From NCBI GenBank assembly GCA_963843465.1, contig CAWJKP010000004.1, positions 248,001-312,000 on the forward strand: a stretch of DNA of 64,000 bases. Reading direction: 5' to 3'. Source of the stretch: CAWJKP01 sp963843465. Lineage in GTDB: Bacteria; Planctomycetota; Planctomycetia; Pirellulales; Thermoguttaceae. Of the stretch, positions 42,530 through 51,355 are shown one piece after another. Under the pieces are notes generated by a model. That model did not search any database. It saw only the letters and a program-made list of their open reading frames with translations, and was not told the DNA's origin. Numbering within the stretch: position 1 is the stretch's first letter; each line of letters starts with the position of its first letter. A program made the translations under genes and the position numbers.

Positions 42530-43067
42530 CACACAAGCCGCTACGACGTTAGGTCAGCGTATACGACAGCGCACGCACCCAATTTATCCCGATAATGTGC
42601 ACGTCGGCAACGACACCCCGTCAACCTAACCATAAGGCCCTTTCGGGCCCGATGGCTTACTCCATCCACGTCCGACGAACCAGATTAGTCAGATTATCGG
42701 CCGGCCACGGAAAAAGTCAACCTAGCGTGGATTATTCATGGGCATGGCATCCGGGCGCGGTGCGTTCGACACTAGCCCCATGTGCAAGCGAGGGTAACTT
42801 GTTGACTGTCCCTCGCTTGCGCTTCGGGCTAGTGTTTGGCGATTAAAAATCCGGGCTAGAGAACGCTCGAGACGGAACCTCGATGCCACCCAAGGGTGAA
42901 ATCCAGCCCGGGTTCAGCAGCAACCGAGCCGATCAAATGGCCCACACCCGCCGCAATGTTGGCTTGTAGACGACTCCCCGTACAGCGGCCGCTCCGCTAC
43001 AATCCACTGTTTAGCCCTCTCCTTCGGACCGTTTTGGAAAGCGTCCCCCCCTGAGTACGAGCCAACT
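42530..43067. other. Repeat-bearing gap upstream of metG
   Basis: A P3 variant (GCAAGCGAGGG ... CCCTCGCTTGC, about 42789-42832) with its GAATAATCC tail reversed at about 42730 is present. CCGGGCT near 42853 and AGCCCGG near 42915 could close a stem of about 60 bases of loop just before metG, but the fold is not convincing as a known riboswitch. No gene is visible. Confidence 0.5.
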
Positions 43068-45299
43068 TTGAGCACCCCCCAACCGCGGATCTTGGTTACC
43101 AGCGCCCTGCCCTATGCCAATGGGCACATCCACCTGGGCCACCTGGTCGAGTATCTGCAAACCGATATCTGGGTCCGTTTCCAGAAGCTGCGGGGCCGGC
43201 AGGCGATCTATATCTGCGCCGACGATACCCACGGCACGGCGATCATGATCCGGGCCCGGGCGGAGGGTATCCGCGAGGAGGAGCTGATCGCCCGGATGCA
43301 GCAGGCCCACCTCGACGACTTCCGCCGCTTCGACATCGAGTTCGACAACTACGGCAGCACCAACAGCCCCGAGACCCGGGCCGCCTGCCAGCAGATCTGG
43401 GCCGCCTTGCGAAAGGCCGGGCTGGTGTCGGAGAAGGAAGTCGCCCAGCTTTACGACCCGGTGGCCGGCACCTTCCTGGCCGACCGCTTCGTCAAAGGCA
43501 CTTGCCCGCACTGCCAAGCGCCCGACCAGTACGGCGACAACTGCGAGAAGTGCGGCCATACCTACAATCCCACCGAGCTGGTGGACCCGGTGAGCACGCT
43601 CTCCGGGGCCCGGCCCGAGATCCGCACGGCCAGCCACCTGTTCGTCGACATCGAGCAACTCCACGACTTCCTCGCCGCCTGGACCCAAGCCGGCGGCCAC
43701 CTCCAGCCGGAGATCGCCAACTACCTCCAGGGCCACTTCCTCCAGGAGCCGCTGCGGGAGTGGGACATCTCCCGGCCGGCGCCCTACTTCGGCTTCGAGA
43801 TCCCCGACAGCCCGGGCAATTACTGGTACGTCTGGTTCGACGCCCCCATCGGCTACATCGGCTCGACGTGGCAATGGTGCCAGCGCAACGGCCAGCGGTT
43901 GGACGACTGGTGGCGGAGCGACCAGGTCGAGATCCACCACTTCATTGGCAAAGATATCACCTACTTCCACACCCTCTTCTGGCCGGCGATGCTCCAGACG
44001 GCCGCTTTCCGCCTGCCGGCCAAGGTCCACATCCACGGCTTTTTGACGGTCGACGGCACGAAGATGTCGAAGTCCCGCGGCACGTTCATCCGCGCCGCCA
44101 CCTATCTTGCCCATCTCGACCCGTCCTACTTGCGCTATTATTACGCCTCGAAGCTCGGCGGCGGGGTCGACGATCTGGACCTGAGCTTCGACGAGTTCAT
44201 CGCCAAGATCAACTCCGACCTGGTAGGCAAGGTCGTCAATCTGGCCAGCCGCACCGCGCGCTTCCTGGAGAAGGTGGGGCTCTCCCGGGAATATCCCGGC
44301 CGGCTGGACGACCAGCACCTTTTCCAGACGGCCGCCCTGGAAGGCGACGCGATCGCCAATGCCTACGAGGAGTGCGACTACAATCGCGCCATGCGCCAAA
44401 TCATGGCCCTCTGCGACCGGGCCAACCAGTTCATCGACCAGCACGCGCCTTGGAACCTGGCCAAGGACCCGGCCAAGGCCCGGGAGCTCCAGGACGTGTG
44501 TACGGTCGGGCTGAACCTTTTCCGCCAGTTGGCCATCTATTTGGCGCCGGTGCTGCCGCGGTTGAAGCGGCAGACGGAGGAGCTTTTCGGCCGGCCCATC
44601 GGACACTGGAACGAGTCGAGAGAACCCCTCTTAGGAATCCCCGTCAACCCTTTCAAGCACATGATGACCCGGGTACGCCGGGAAGAGGTGGTTGCGATGA
44701 TCGAAGAGAGTAAGGAAGCGGAAGCGCCCGCCGCGCAAGCCGGCGTGGCCGCCGGGGCTAACGACACAGCCGGCGTGGCCGCCGGGGCAGAGCAGGACGC
44801 GGCGACGCGGGGACAAGGGGACGCGGGGACAGGGGGACACGGGGACGCGGGGACAGGGGGACACGGGGACGCGGGGAGAGGGGGACACGGGGACGCGGGG
44901 ACACGGGCCCAGGCCGTTGCGGCGCCGCAGGACAGCGAGGCCCCGCTGTTAGCCGAGCCGCTGGTGGCGGAGGTGATCTCGATCGACGATTTCACCAAGG
45001 TCGATCTGCGGGTGGCGAGGATCGAACAGGCGGAGGACGTCCCCCAGGCTGATAAGCTTTTGAAGCTCACCTTGAGCCTCGGCGGCCAGAGCCGGCGAAC
45101 GGTCTTCGCCGGGATCAAAAAGGTCTACAAGCCCGAGCAGCTCGTGGGCCGGTTGGTGATCTACGTGGCCAACCTGGCCCCGCGGAAGATGAAGTTCGGC
45201 ACCAGCGAGGGCATGGTGTTGGCGGCCGGCGGCGGCGGCAGCGAGATCTACATGCTCTCCACGGACGAGGGGGCCAAGCCGGGCCATCGGGTTCACTAG
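43068..45299 (+). CDS. metG: Methionyl-tRNA synthetase with C-terminal tRNA-binding domain
   Basis: A 743-aa class Ia synthetase. YANGHIHLGH is the HIGH motif and DGTKMSKSRG the KMSKS loop. CPHC and CEKC at about residues 145-165 form the zinc knuckle. Residues about 635-743 are the OB-fold EMAPII-like domain (VDLRVARIEQAEDVPQADKLLKL). Between them, residues about 576-616 are GHGDAGTGGHGDAGRGGHG-type repeats encoded by a P9 insertion (44795-44915) in the natural linker, together with two AGVAAGA copies. It starts at a TTG at 43068. Full-length and apparently functional. Confidence 0.95.
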   Translation: MSTPQPRILVTSALPYANGHIHLGHLVEYLQTDIWVRFQKLRGRQAIYICADDTHGTAIMIRARAEGIREEELIARMQQAHLDDFRRFDIEFDNYGSTNSPETRAACQQIWAALRKAGLVSEKEVAQLYDPVAGTFLADRFVKGTCPHCQAPDQYGDNCEKCGHTYNPTELVDPVSTLSGARPEIRTASHLFVDIEQLHDFLAAWTQAGGHLQPEIANYLQGHFLQEPLREWDISRPAPYFGFEIPDSPGNYWYVWFDAPIGYIGSTWQWCQRNGQRLDDWWRSDQVEIHHFIGKDITYFHTLFWPAMLQTAAFRLPAKVHIHGFLTVDGTKMSKSRGTFIRAATYLAHLDPSYLRYYYASKLGGGVDDLDLSFDEFIAKINSDLVGKVVNLASRTARFLEKVGLSREYPGRLDDQHLFQTAALEGDAIANAYEECDYNRAMRQIMALCDRANQFIDQHAPWNLAKDPAKARELQDVCTVGLNLFRQLAIYLAPVLPRLKRQTEELFGRPIGHWNESREPLLGIPVNPFKHMMTRVRREEVVAMIEESKEAEAPAAQAGVAAGANDTAGVAAGAEQDAATRGQGDAGTGGHGDAGTGGHGDAGRGGHGDAGTRAQAVAAPQDSEAPLLAEPLVAEVISIDDFTKVDLRVARIEQAEDVPQADKLLKLTLSLGGQSRRTVFAGIKKVYKPEQLVGRLVIYVANLAPRKMKFGTSEGMVLAAGGGGSEIYMLSTDEGAKPGHRVH
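44795..44915. repeat. P9 tandem array inside metG
   Basis: Repeats of GGGGACACGGGGACGCGG run in frame for about 40 codons. The same unit occurs intergenically at 13978-14050 and inside the zinc-ribbon gene (about 14478-14548, other orientation). Confidence 0.85.
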
Positions 45300-45332
45300 G
45301 GGCCGCAAAAGAATAGGTTGGCCGATCGCTGC

Positions 45333-45417
45333 TTGTGGTGCAGGCGTCCCGCCTGCATCTTGTGAGCAGGCGGGACGCCGGCATTTTCCGGGCAGGCGGG
45401 ACGCCTGCACCACAAAG
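45333..45417. repeat. P5 repeat between metG and the MFS gene
   Basis: GTGGTGCAGGCGTCCCGCC and the complement GGCGGGACGCCTGCACCAC surround internal GAGCAGGCGGGACGCC copies. Confidence 0.9.
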
Positions 45418-45442
45418 GCACAAAGAACTCGAACAGGCCCTG

Positions 45443-46729
45443 ATGGCCGCTGATCCTTACGTCGTCTGGCGGAACCCCAACTACCGGCTCTACGCCGGTA
45501 GCTGGTTCTTGATGACCTTCGGCCGCATGATCGAGACGCTCACGGTCCGGGCGCATGTCTACGACCTGACGCACGACCCGATGTCGCTGGGCTGGATCGG
45601 ATTGGTGCAGGCCACGCCGGTGCTTTTGTTGGCCATCCCCGGCGGGCAGATCGCCGACCACTTCGATCGCCGCCGCGTGCTGATGCTGACGCTCGGACTG
45701 AACACCCTGGTTACGCTAGGGCTTCTCTTGGTCACCTACCACGGGGGACGGGTCCCCTGGATCTACGCCCTGCTGACGGTTGGGGCCATCGGCCAGGCCC
45801 TCGGCTCGCCCTCCCGGGCGGCCCTGCTGCCGCAGATCGTCGGCGTCGAGATTTTCGCCAACGCCGTCACCTGGAACAGCAGCGTCTTTCACATCGCCTC
45901 GATGACCGGACCGGCGATCGGCGGGGCGATCCTCTCGGCTCCGGCCGGGGTGACCGCGGCCTTCAGCGCCGTGATCGCCTGCCGCGTCTTCTCGATGGCC
46001 GCGCTGGGGCTGGTGCGGACCGAGCGGATCGTGCGGACGGAGACGGTCTCTCTGGAGAGCCTGGTCCGCGGCATCCGCTTCGTCTGGGAAACGAAGCTCA
46101 TCCTGGCCACGATCTCGCTGGACCTGTTCGCCGTGCTCCTGGGCGGCGCCACCTACCTGCTGCCGGTCTTCGCCAAGGACATCCTGCAGGTGGGCAAGCT
46201 CGGCCTGGGCTTGCTGCAATCGGCCGAGGCCGTAGGGGCCGTCTTCATGGCCGTGCTCTTGACCCACCTGCCGCCGATGAAGCGGGCCGGACGAACCATG
46301 CTCTGGGCGGTCGCGGCTTTCGGCGCGGCGACCATTGCCTTCGGGCTTTCGCGGTGGTTCCCCCTCTCCCTGGCGATGATGTTCGTCATCGGGTCGGTGG
46401 ACAACGTCAGCGTGGTCGTGCGGCACACCCTGGTGCAGATGCTCACGCCCGACGCCATGCGCGGCCGGGTCTCCGCCGTGAACAACATCTTCATCGTCGC
46501 CTCCAACGACCTGGGCGGCCTGGAGTCGGGCCTCACCGCCCGGCTCTTCGGCGCCATGCCCTCGGTCGTGATGGGCGGCATCGGGGCCATCGGCGTGGTC
46601 CTCGGCGCGGCCGCTCTCTGGCCGCAGATCCTGACCATCGGCTCGCTCAAGGACGTCCGCCCCCTCGAACCGTCCGCCGCAACCTCGTTTGTGCCGCAAG
46701 ATATGGCCGATGACGAGGGCATCGCGTAG
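45443..46729 (+). CDS. MFS transporter (EntS/MFS_3-like)
   Basis: A 428-aa permease with about 12 helices. NPNYRLYAGSWFLMTFGRMIETLTVRAHVYDLT and GGQIADHFDRRRVLM carry the conserved loop 2-3 motif of MFS (G-x3-D-x-x-x-R-R). A second half-motif lies after helix 6. It resembles MFS_3 exporters of the enterobactin-efflux type; the substrate is unknown. The ATG at 45443 has an AGGCCC upstream; the frame is open earlier through repeat P5, but the family start matches here. Confidence 0.82.
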   Translation: MAADPYVVWRNPNYRLYAGSWFLMTFGRMIETLTVRAHVYDLTHDPMSLGWIGLVQATPVLLLAIPGGQIADHFDRRRVLMLTLGLNTLVTLGLLLVTYHGGRVPWIYALLTVGAIGQALGSPSRAALLPQIVGVEIFANAVTWNSSVFHIASMTGPAIGGAILSAPAGVTAAFSAVIACRVFSMAALGLVRTERIVRTETVSLESLVRGIRFVWETKLILATISLDLFAVLLGGATYLLPVFAKDILQVGKLGLGLLQSAEAVGAVFMAVLLTHLPPMKRAGRTMLWAVAAFGAATIAFGLSRWFPLSLAMMFVIGSVDNVSVVVRHTLVQMLTPDAMRGRVSAVNNIFIVASNDLGGLESGLTARLFGAMPSVVMGGIGAIGVVLGAAALWPQILTIGSLKDVRPLEPSAATSFVPQDMADDEGIA

Positions 46730-46735
46730 GAAGGA

Positions 46736-46798
46736 TTTTAGATTTTGGGTCGGAATCCCAAGGCGGCCATCCAAAATCTAAAATCTAAAATCCCAAAT
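46736..46798. repeat. GATTTTAGATTTTGGGT hairpin
   Basis: GGATTTTAGATTTTGG pairs with CCAAAATCTAAAATC, with a further tandem ATCTAAA. It lies after the MFS gene and could act as a transcript end, but no T run follows. Confidence 0.65.
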
Positions 46799-46883
46799 GG
46801 GGGGGCTTGCCCTGGTGACTTCGTCGCCGAAACTAGTTATATTGTTGGAAACTCCTGAAACCGTCGTTACATGGCTTTCACGG

Positions 46884-47003
46884 CCCGTAGGACGGATTGC
46901 CAATCCGTCCGGAAATCGCGGACGGATTGCCAATCCGTCCGGAAATCGCGGACGGATTGCCAATCCGTCCGGAAATCGCGGACGGATTGGCAATCCGTCC
47001 TAT
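46884..47003. repeat. P4 tandem array (30-bp units)
   Basis: Units starting GACGGATTGCCAATCCGTCC at 46891, 46921 and 46951 (30 bases each) plus a partial unit at 46981. They are head-to-tail with no spacers, and each is a small palindrome. Single copies of the family are in coxC and actB. Confidence 0.95.
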
Positions 47004-47016
47004 GAAAGGAGTTCTC

Positions 47017-47456
47017 ATGGGACCCTACCCGACGGAGAAAAATGCCTTTCAAGAGGTGCTCGACGACCACAAGGCGCTCAGGGCACTGCTGGCCAGGATC
47101 GACGAGACCCTCGCACAACACCAGGCCACGGTGGCCGAAGCCGCCAGGTTGCTCAACCAATTAGGCGACCATTTGATCGGACACTTCGCCTTGGAAGAGT
47201 CCGGCGGCTACTTCACCGAGGCCGTGCTTTATGCCCCCATCTGGCGGCCCGGTCGCAGATGCTCATGGGCCAGCATGGCAAGCTCGCCACAGCGGCCCGC
47301 GAGCTGCTGGCGCCTTCGGGCCTGGGAGCCGATGCCTGGTGGGAAGAGACCCGCCATCGGTTCGCCGGGTTCCAGCGGGCGTTGCTGCACCACGAACAGG
47401 GCGAGGACAGCCTTTTGCAGGAGGCGTATGTCTATGACCTCGGTAGTACCGACTGA
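47017..47456 (+). CDS. Hemerythrin/HHE cation-binding domain protein, with a frame break
   Basis: The ATG at 47017 has AAAGGAG upstream. The first frame reads MGPYPTEKNAFQEVLDDHKALRALLARIDE, then LGDHLIGHFALEESGGYFTEAVLYAP. One missing C in the C run near 47230-47234 leads to HLAARSQMLMGQHGKLATAARELL and HHEQGEDSLLQEAYVYDLG. The histidines (DDHK, DHLIGHF, QHGK, HHEQGED) follow the hemerythrin ligand pattern for a di-iron site. About 146 aa, typical length. Possible role in iron or O2/NO handling. Confidence 0.8.
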
Positions 47457-47462
47457 GACGCC

Positions 47463-48095
47463 ATGCGACTGACCGCTTGTTGCCTGGCCTGGGGCTGCGG
47501 CTGGATCGTGCTGGCGGGATGCCAATCCCAGCCGGGTATCCCGAACCATGAAACCCGGCCCGACGCGGAGACGGCCGCGGCCGCGCCGGCTGCGGCAAAA
47601 GGAGCTACGTCGATGAAGATCGAACTCACCAGTTCGGCGTTCCAGGAAGGGGCCAAGATCCCGAAAAAATACAGCGGCGAAGGGCCGGACTTCTCGCCGC
47701 CGCTGGCCTGGTCGGGCCTGCCCGCCGGCACGCGGGAGTTGGCCCTGATCTGCGACGACCCGGACGCGCCGACGGCGGAGCCCTGGGTCCATTGGGTGAT
47801 CTACAAAATCCCGGCCACCGCAGCGGGTCTACCCGAGGGGCTGCCGAAAACGCCGACACTCAACGAACCGCCCGGCGCCCTTCAGGGCAAGAACTCCTGG
47901 AGCAGCGGTCAGACGATCGGTTATCGAGGGCCGTTGCCGCCGCCCAAGAGCGGCCCGCACCGCTATTTCTTCAAGCTCTACGCGCTGGACGCGGCGTTGG
48001 ATCTCGCTCCCGCAGCGACCAAGGCGGCGCTGGTGAAGGCGATGAGCGGACACGTGTTGGCGGAAGGCCGCTTGATCGGCACCTACGAGAGGTGA
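47463..48095 (+). CDS. YbhB/YbcL-like PEBP family lipoprotein
   Basis: A 210-aa protein with a lipoprotein signal (WIVLAGCQSQPG; Cys near residue 20) and the PEBP domain: IPKKYSGEGPDFSPPLAWSGLPAGTRELALICDDPDAPTAEPWVHWVIYKIP, then YRGPLPPPKSGPHRYFFKLYALD. D-P-D and G-P-H-R ligand-site residues are present. The E. coli homologues have unclear physiological roles (lipid or phosphate ligand binding). It begins a few bases after the hemerythrin gene and may be in the same operon. Confidence 0.85.
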   Translation: MRLTACCLAWGCGWIVLAGCQSQPGIPNHETRPDAETAAAAPAAAKGATSMKIELTSSAFQEGAKIPKKYSGEGPDFSPPLAWSGLPAGTRELALICDDPDAPTAEPWVHWVIYKIPATAAGLPEGLPKTPTLNEPPGALQGKNSWSSGQTIGYRGPLPPPKSGPHRYFFKLYALDAALDLAPAATKAALVKAMSGHVLAEGRLIGTYER

Positions 48096-48098
48096 GCC

Positions 48099-48839
48099 TT
48101 GCCCGACACCCGGTCGCACCGCGGGCCGCATCCGGAAGATGACCGGCTTTTCGCTCCCGCGGTCCGGCCTCGGCTGGTCGAGGCCGTGGCGGATCTCTGC
48201 TGGCTCTTGAGCCGTGGCTACGCGACCCCTTCCGCTTTGAAGCTCGTCGGCGATCGCTACGCGCTGGCCGCTCGGCAGCGGGTGGCGGTCGCCCGATGCG
48301 CCTGTTCCGAGGCCGAGCGGGCGCGGCGGTTGGCCCACCAGGTCGATGGCCGGCAGGTCCGCGGCGGACGAGTCTGGCTGGACGGTTACAACGTGTTGAC
48401 GACGATCGAAGCGGCCCTGGGCGGAGGCGTGATCCTCGGCGCCCGCGACGGGGCCTACCGCGACATGGCCAGCATGCACGGCAGCTATCGCAAGGTGGCG
48501 GAGACTCGGCCTGCCCTGGAGTTGCTGGGGCGGAGGCTCGGCGAGTTGGGCGCGGCCCAGTGCCGTTGGTATCTCGATCGCTCCGTCTCCAACAGCGGGC
48601 GGCTGAAGCAGGTCATCGAGGAGGAGGCAGCGTCGGGCGGATGGCGATGGGAGGTGGAGTTGGTGCCCGATCCCGACCCGATCCTCTCGCAGGCCCAGGA
48701 GATCATCGCCACGGCCGACAGCGTGATCCTCGACCGCTGCCAGTCCTGGCTCAACCTGGCGCGGGAAACGATCGCCGCTTACCTGCCGGAAGTGGACGTA
48801 GTGCGGCTGTGGGAACCGCAGCCCCCTCTCCCGCCGTGA
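48099..48839 (+). CDS. DUF434 family protein
   Basis: A 246-aa protein with VWLDGYNVLTTIEAALGGGVILGARDGAYRDMASMHGSYRK and WYLDRSVSNSGRLKQ, DSVILDRCQSWLNLARE. The N-terminal ADLCWLLSRGYATPSALKLVGDRYALAARQRVAV matches DUF434, and the rest is its companion DUF5616 domain. Found in many bacteria and archaea. An aspartate-rich, PIN-like fold is inferred, which would fit a nuclease-like role, but no function is established. It starts at a TTG at 48099 with GAGAGGTGAGCC upstream. Confidence 0.78.
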   Translation: MPDTRSHRGPHPEDDRLFAPAVRPRLVEAVADLCWLLSRGYATPSALKLVGDRYALAARQRVAVARCACSEAERARRLAHQVDGRQVRGGRVWLDGYNVLTTIEAALGGGVILGARDGAYRDMASMHGSYRKVAETRPALELLGRRLGELGAAQCRWYLDRSVSNSGRLKQVIEEEAASGGWRWEVELVPDPDPILSQAQEIIATADSVILDRCQSWLNLARETIAAYLPEVDVVRLWEPQPPLPP

Positions 48840-48853
48840 GACGGGGCCTTGCC

Positions 48854-49833
48854 TCAGAGCAGCAGGTCCACCGTTCCCAGGACGAACAGTCCCACGCTGA
48901 CCACGGCGTTAACGTGGAAAAACGCCCGGTTCACCCGGGTCAGGTCATCGGGCCGGACCAGGCGGTGCTCGTAGATCAACAGCCCGGCGATGGCCGCGAT
49001 GCCGGTCAGGTAGACGCGGCCGAAACGGGGATAGACCAGCGGCAAGGCCAAAAGCAAGAGCACCATGCCCAGGTGGCAGAGGGCCGCCACGCGCAGCGCC
49101 CGGACGACGCCCCATCGGGCCGGCAGGCTGTAGAGGCCCGCCCGGCGGTCGAACTCCACGTCCTGGCAGGCGTAGATCACGTCGAAGCCGGCGCCCCAGA
49201 GGGCCACGGCCCCGGCCAACAGCAGCGGCGGCCAGGCGATCTGCGCCCGGACCACCACCCACGCGGCCAGCGGGGCCAGCCCCATCGCCGCGCCCAGCCA
49301 GAAATGGGAAAGCACCGTGAACCGCTTGGCGAAACTGTAGCCGAAGAGGAAGGCCAGCACGGGCACGGCGGCGCAAAGCGGGATCGGGTTCCGCGGCAGG
49401 AAACAGAGCGTCCCCGCGACGAACACCAGCGACGACGACGCGGTGAACGCGGCCACGCTGCCTACGCTCAAGGTCCCCAGCGGCAGATGGCGATTGGCGG
49501 TTCGCGGGTTCAGCGCGTCCAGCCGCCGGTCGGCCAGGCGATTGAAGGCCATCGCCGCACTGCGGTGCCGGCCATCGAGATCAACAGTCCCGCCAGGTCC
49601 AGCCAGCGAAAGGTTACCGTAGGGTAGCAGGCACACTCCGTGTGCCGTCCGCCCAGGGCGGAGTACACCGCGGACGGCACACGGAGTGTGCCTTCCACTC
49701 TGGCCGATTCCCCGAGAGCACTTACCCGCCCTGCCTGCCAGGCCATCATCGCCGCCAACAGCGCGAAGGGCAGCGCGAAGAGCGTGTGGCTGAAACGGAT
49801 CATCTCCAGCAGGTGACGGACGCGGGTCAACAT
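48854..49833 (-). CDS. ubiA: 4-hydroxybenzoate/menaquinone-type polyprenyltransferase, with a frame break and P1 insertion
   Basis: The first frame starts MLTRVRHLLEMIRFSHTLFALPFALLAAMMAWQAG. An in-frame P1 repeat (49622-49700) inserts EGTLRVPSAVYSALGGRHTE between the first and second helices, then YPTVTFRWLDLAGLL. One missing base near 49557 shifts to SAAMAFNRLADRRLDALNPRT, which is the NRxxDRxxD prenyl-diphosphate site. The second Asp-rich loop is DVIYACQDVEFDRRAGLYSLPA. The enzyme belongs to the membrane UbiA family in quinone synthesis. It is the natural downstream partner of ubiE, but an AAA/TA cassette now separates them. Confidence 0.85.
49803..49829. repeat. 27-bp direct repeat, copy B (right edge of AAA/TA insertion)
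   Basis: The 27 bases starting TCTCCAGCAGGTGACGGACG are identical to those at 51638-51664. This copy covers codons 3-10 of ubiA; the other copy lies at the ubiE stop. Confidence 0.9.
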
Positions 49834-51275
49834 CGAGCCGACCTGTGCCGGTCTTCCGGCGATTTTCCGTCACGTTGCGCGCCGAGCAGTATCAGGTTCA
49901 GGGAACCGCCACTCACGAGCAACTCCTCCAGGGCGCTATCGACGTCCGGGAGTTCGATGAGCGGCTCGTCTGCCCGTTCGAGGTGGTGCAGCAGCGACCG
50001 CCGCATCAATTCCTTGATGAACGCGGCACTCGTGCCTTCCGTCCTGGAGACCGCCGCGGCAAGAAGATCGTCGGAGACGCTGATGCCTCGAGAGTAAAGA
50101 CGAAGCAACTTCTCCCGACACGCTTCGTCGGGGAGCGGGAACTCGATGGCTTGATCGACTCGCCCCGGCCTTGCGGCCAAGGCTTGCTCCAATTGGGCAG
50201 GACGGTTCGTGGTCAGGATGAACAGTATCTCGGCCTCCTCCTTGAGGCCGTCCATTTCATTCAGCAGTTTGTTCAGCAGCGACTCCTGGCAGGGATTATC
50301 CATCTCCGTCCGTTCCCGAGCGATCAGATCCACGTCCTCGATCACGACGACGCTCGGCTGAAAAAGGCGAGCCAAGGTCATATACTCGCCCAGGAGTCCC
50401 ATCTGATCGGCGGTGATCAGCAGGGTCGTGTGGCCTTTCAGCGACCCGGCGAGGTAATGAATCGTATGCGTCTTGCCGTTTCCCGGAGGACCGTAGAAAA
50501 GGAGGCCCTTTCTCGCTGCCTGGCCGGCTTTGGAAAGGCTCGGGCGATGCCCCACGAAACGAATGACATTTCGGTCGAGCAAGTCCAGCGTTTTCGCTGG
50601 AAGGATTACCTCTTCCCGACTGACACTTCGCAGCTTGTGGACCGTCAAGCCCGTGAGTTGTCCTGAGTACATCGATCCCGCTTCGAGCGAGAGTATCTTC
50701 CCCCGGTAGGATGCGGCCTCCTGAACGGCGTTCTCCATGGCTGTAAAGAGTCGCTCCGAGAATTCTTTGTCCCCGTCTTGCGAAGCCACCTGAACGTGAA
50801 CCAGCGGTGCCTCTCCAGGTATCTGGCTCGCCGACATGAGGACGGCGTACCTTCTGCCTTGGTTGGTCAACAGCCAGAGTCCGTTGACGGCACAGCGCAC
50901 CGGCCTTGCTTCGCCGATATCAATATCCTCGTATTCCAGGGCGACGGGCGGGGCCGCTGACCTTTCAGCGAGCAACTCGGAAAAGCTGACGCTAAAGAAG
51001 GCGTTCTCTTTTCGGATGCCGCAGGCGACGTTGACGGTTGTGCCAGAGAGAAACAACTGGTCAATCACTCTCTGGAGATCGGCGCGAATGCGCGCGTGGA
51101 ACGTCCGGCCTGTGACCAACAATCCTTCCAGCCGATTCGTTCCGAAATGGCGTTGCAAAAGCTTCCTGATTGGGGATCGGCGGTGATAGATAACAGCCTG
51201 GGCGAGCAGGACTCCGCCGACCACTCCCGCGCCCAAAACGAGAAGGTGTGTGCCAACAGAATCAGTCATGCCCAT
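49827..51275 (-). CDS. Membrane-anchored AAA+ ATPase (BCS1/CDC48-like)
   Basis: A 482-aa protein with an N-terminal membrane helix (LLVLGAGVVGGVLLAQAVI), a middle domain of about 230 residues, and an AAA+ module: Walker A GPPGNGKT, Walker B VVVIEDVD, sensor 1 LTTN and arginine-finger region ARPGRVDQAIEFP. The middle-domain layout and the membrane helix at the N-terminus resemble BCS1-like ATPases. The partner or substrate is unknown; genes like this are often defence- or quality-control-associated. It lies inside a segment bounded by 27-bp direct repeats in the ubiE-ubiA operon. Its stop codon lies within the right repeat. Confidence 0.82.
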   Translation of the reverse strand: MGMTDSVGTHLLVLGAGVVGGVLLAQAVIYHRRSPIRKLLQRHFGTNRLEGLLVTGRTFHARIRADLQRVIDQLFLSGTTVNVACGIRKENAFFSVSFSELLAERSAAPPVALEYEDIDIGEARPVRCAVNGLWLLTNQGRRYAVLMSASQIPGEAPLVHVQVASQDGDKEFSERLFTAMENAVQEAASYRGKILSLEAGSMYSGQLTGLTVHKLRSVSREEVILPAKTLDLLDRNVIRFVGHRPSLSKAGQAARKGLLFYGPPGNGKTHTIHYLAGSLKGHTTLLITADQMGLLGEYMTLARLFQPSVVVIEDVDLIARERTEMDNPCQESLLNKLLNEMDGLKEEAEILFILTTNRPAQLEQALAARPGRVDQAIEFPLPDEACREKLLRLYSRGISVSDDLLAAAVSRTEGTSAAFIKELMRRSLLHHLERADEPLIELPDVDSALEELLVSGGSLNLILLGAQRDGKSPEDRHRSARC

Positions 51276-51355
51276 GGGACTTTACCCCTTGCGACAGCCG
51301 GCGTGCCTAGCAGCGCTGAGAAAGCAAGGATGTCCGTATCGAGGAGGAAGTTCAT
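51266..51355 (-). pseudogene. vapC (PIN toxin) N-terminal remnant
   Basis: MNFLLDTDILAFSALLG starts at the ATG at 51355, overlapping the antitoxin stop by four bases, and is lost after about 20 residues; the frame stops at 51266. MNFLLDTDI is the classical VapC/PIN opening with its catalytic aspartate. The rest of the toxin is missing and the AAA gene starts within the remnant. Confidence 0.65.

Noticed and set aside
42853..42920. Riboswitch or T-box upstream of metG
   Set aside because: The CCGGGCT/AGCCCGG stem is isolated, the conserved cores of SAM or T-box leaders are missing, and the region overlaps a repeat family.
46891..47003. CRISPR array
   Set aside because: The 30-bp units are directly adjacent without spacers and no cas gene is present. 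The same holds for the 34-bp units at 8921 and 23-bp units at 39367.
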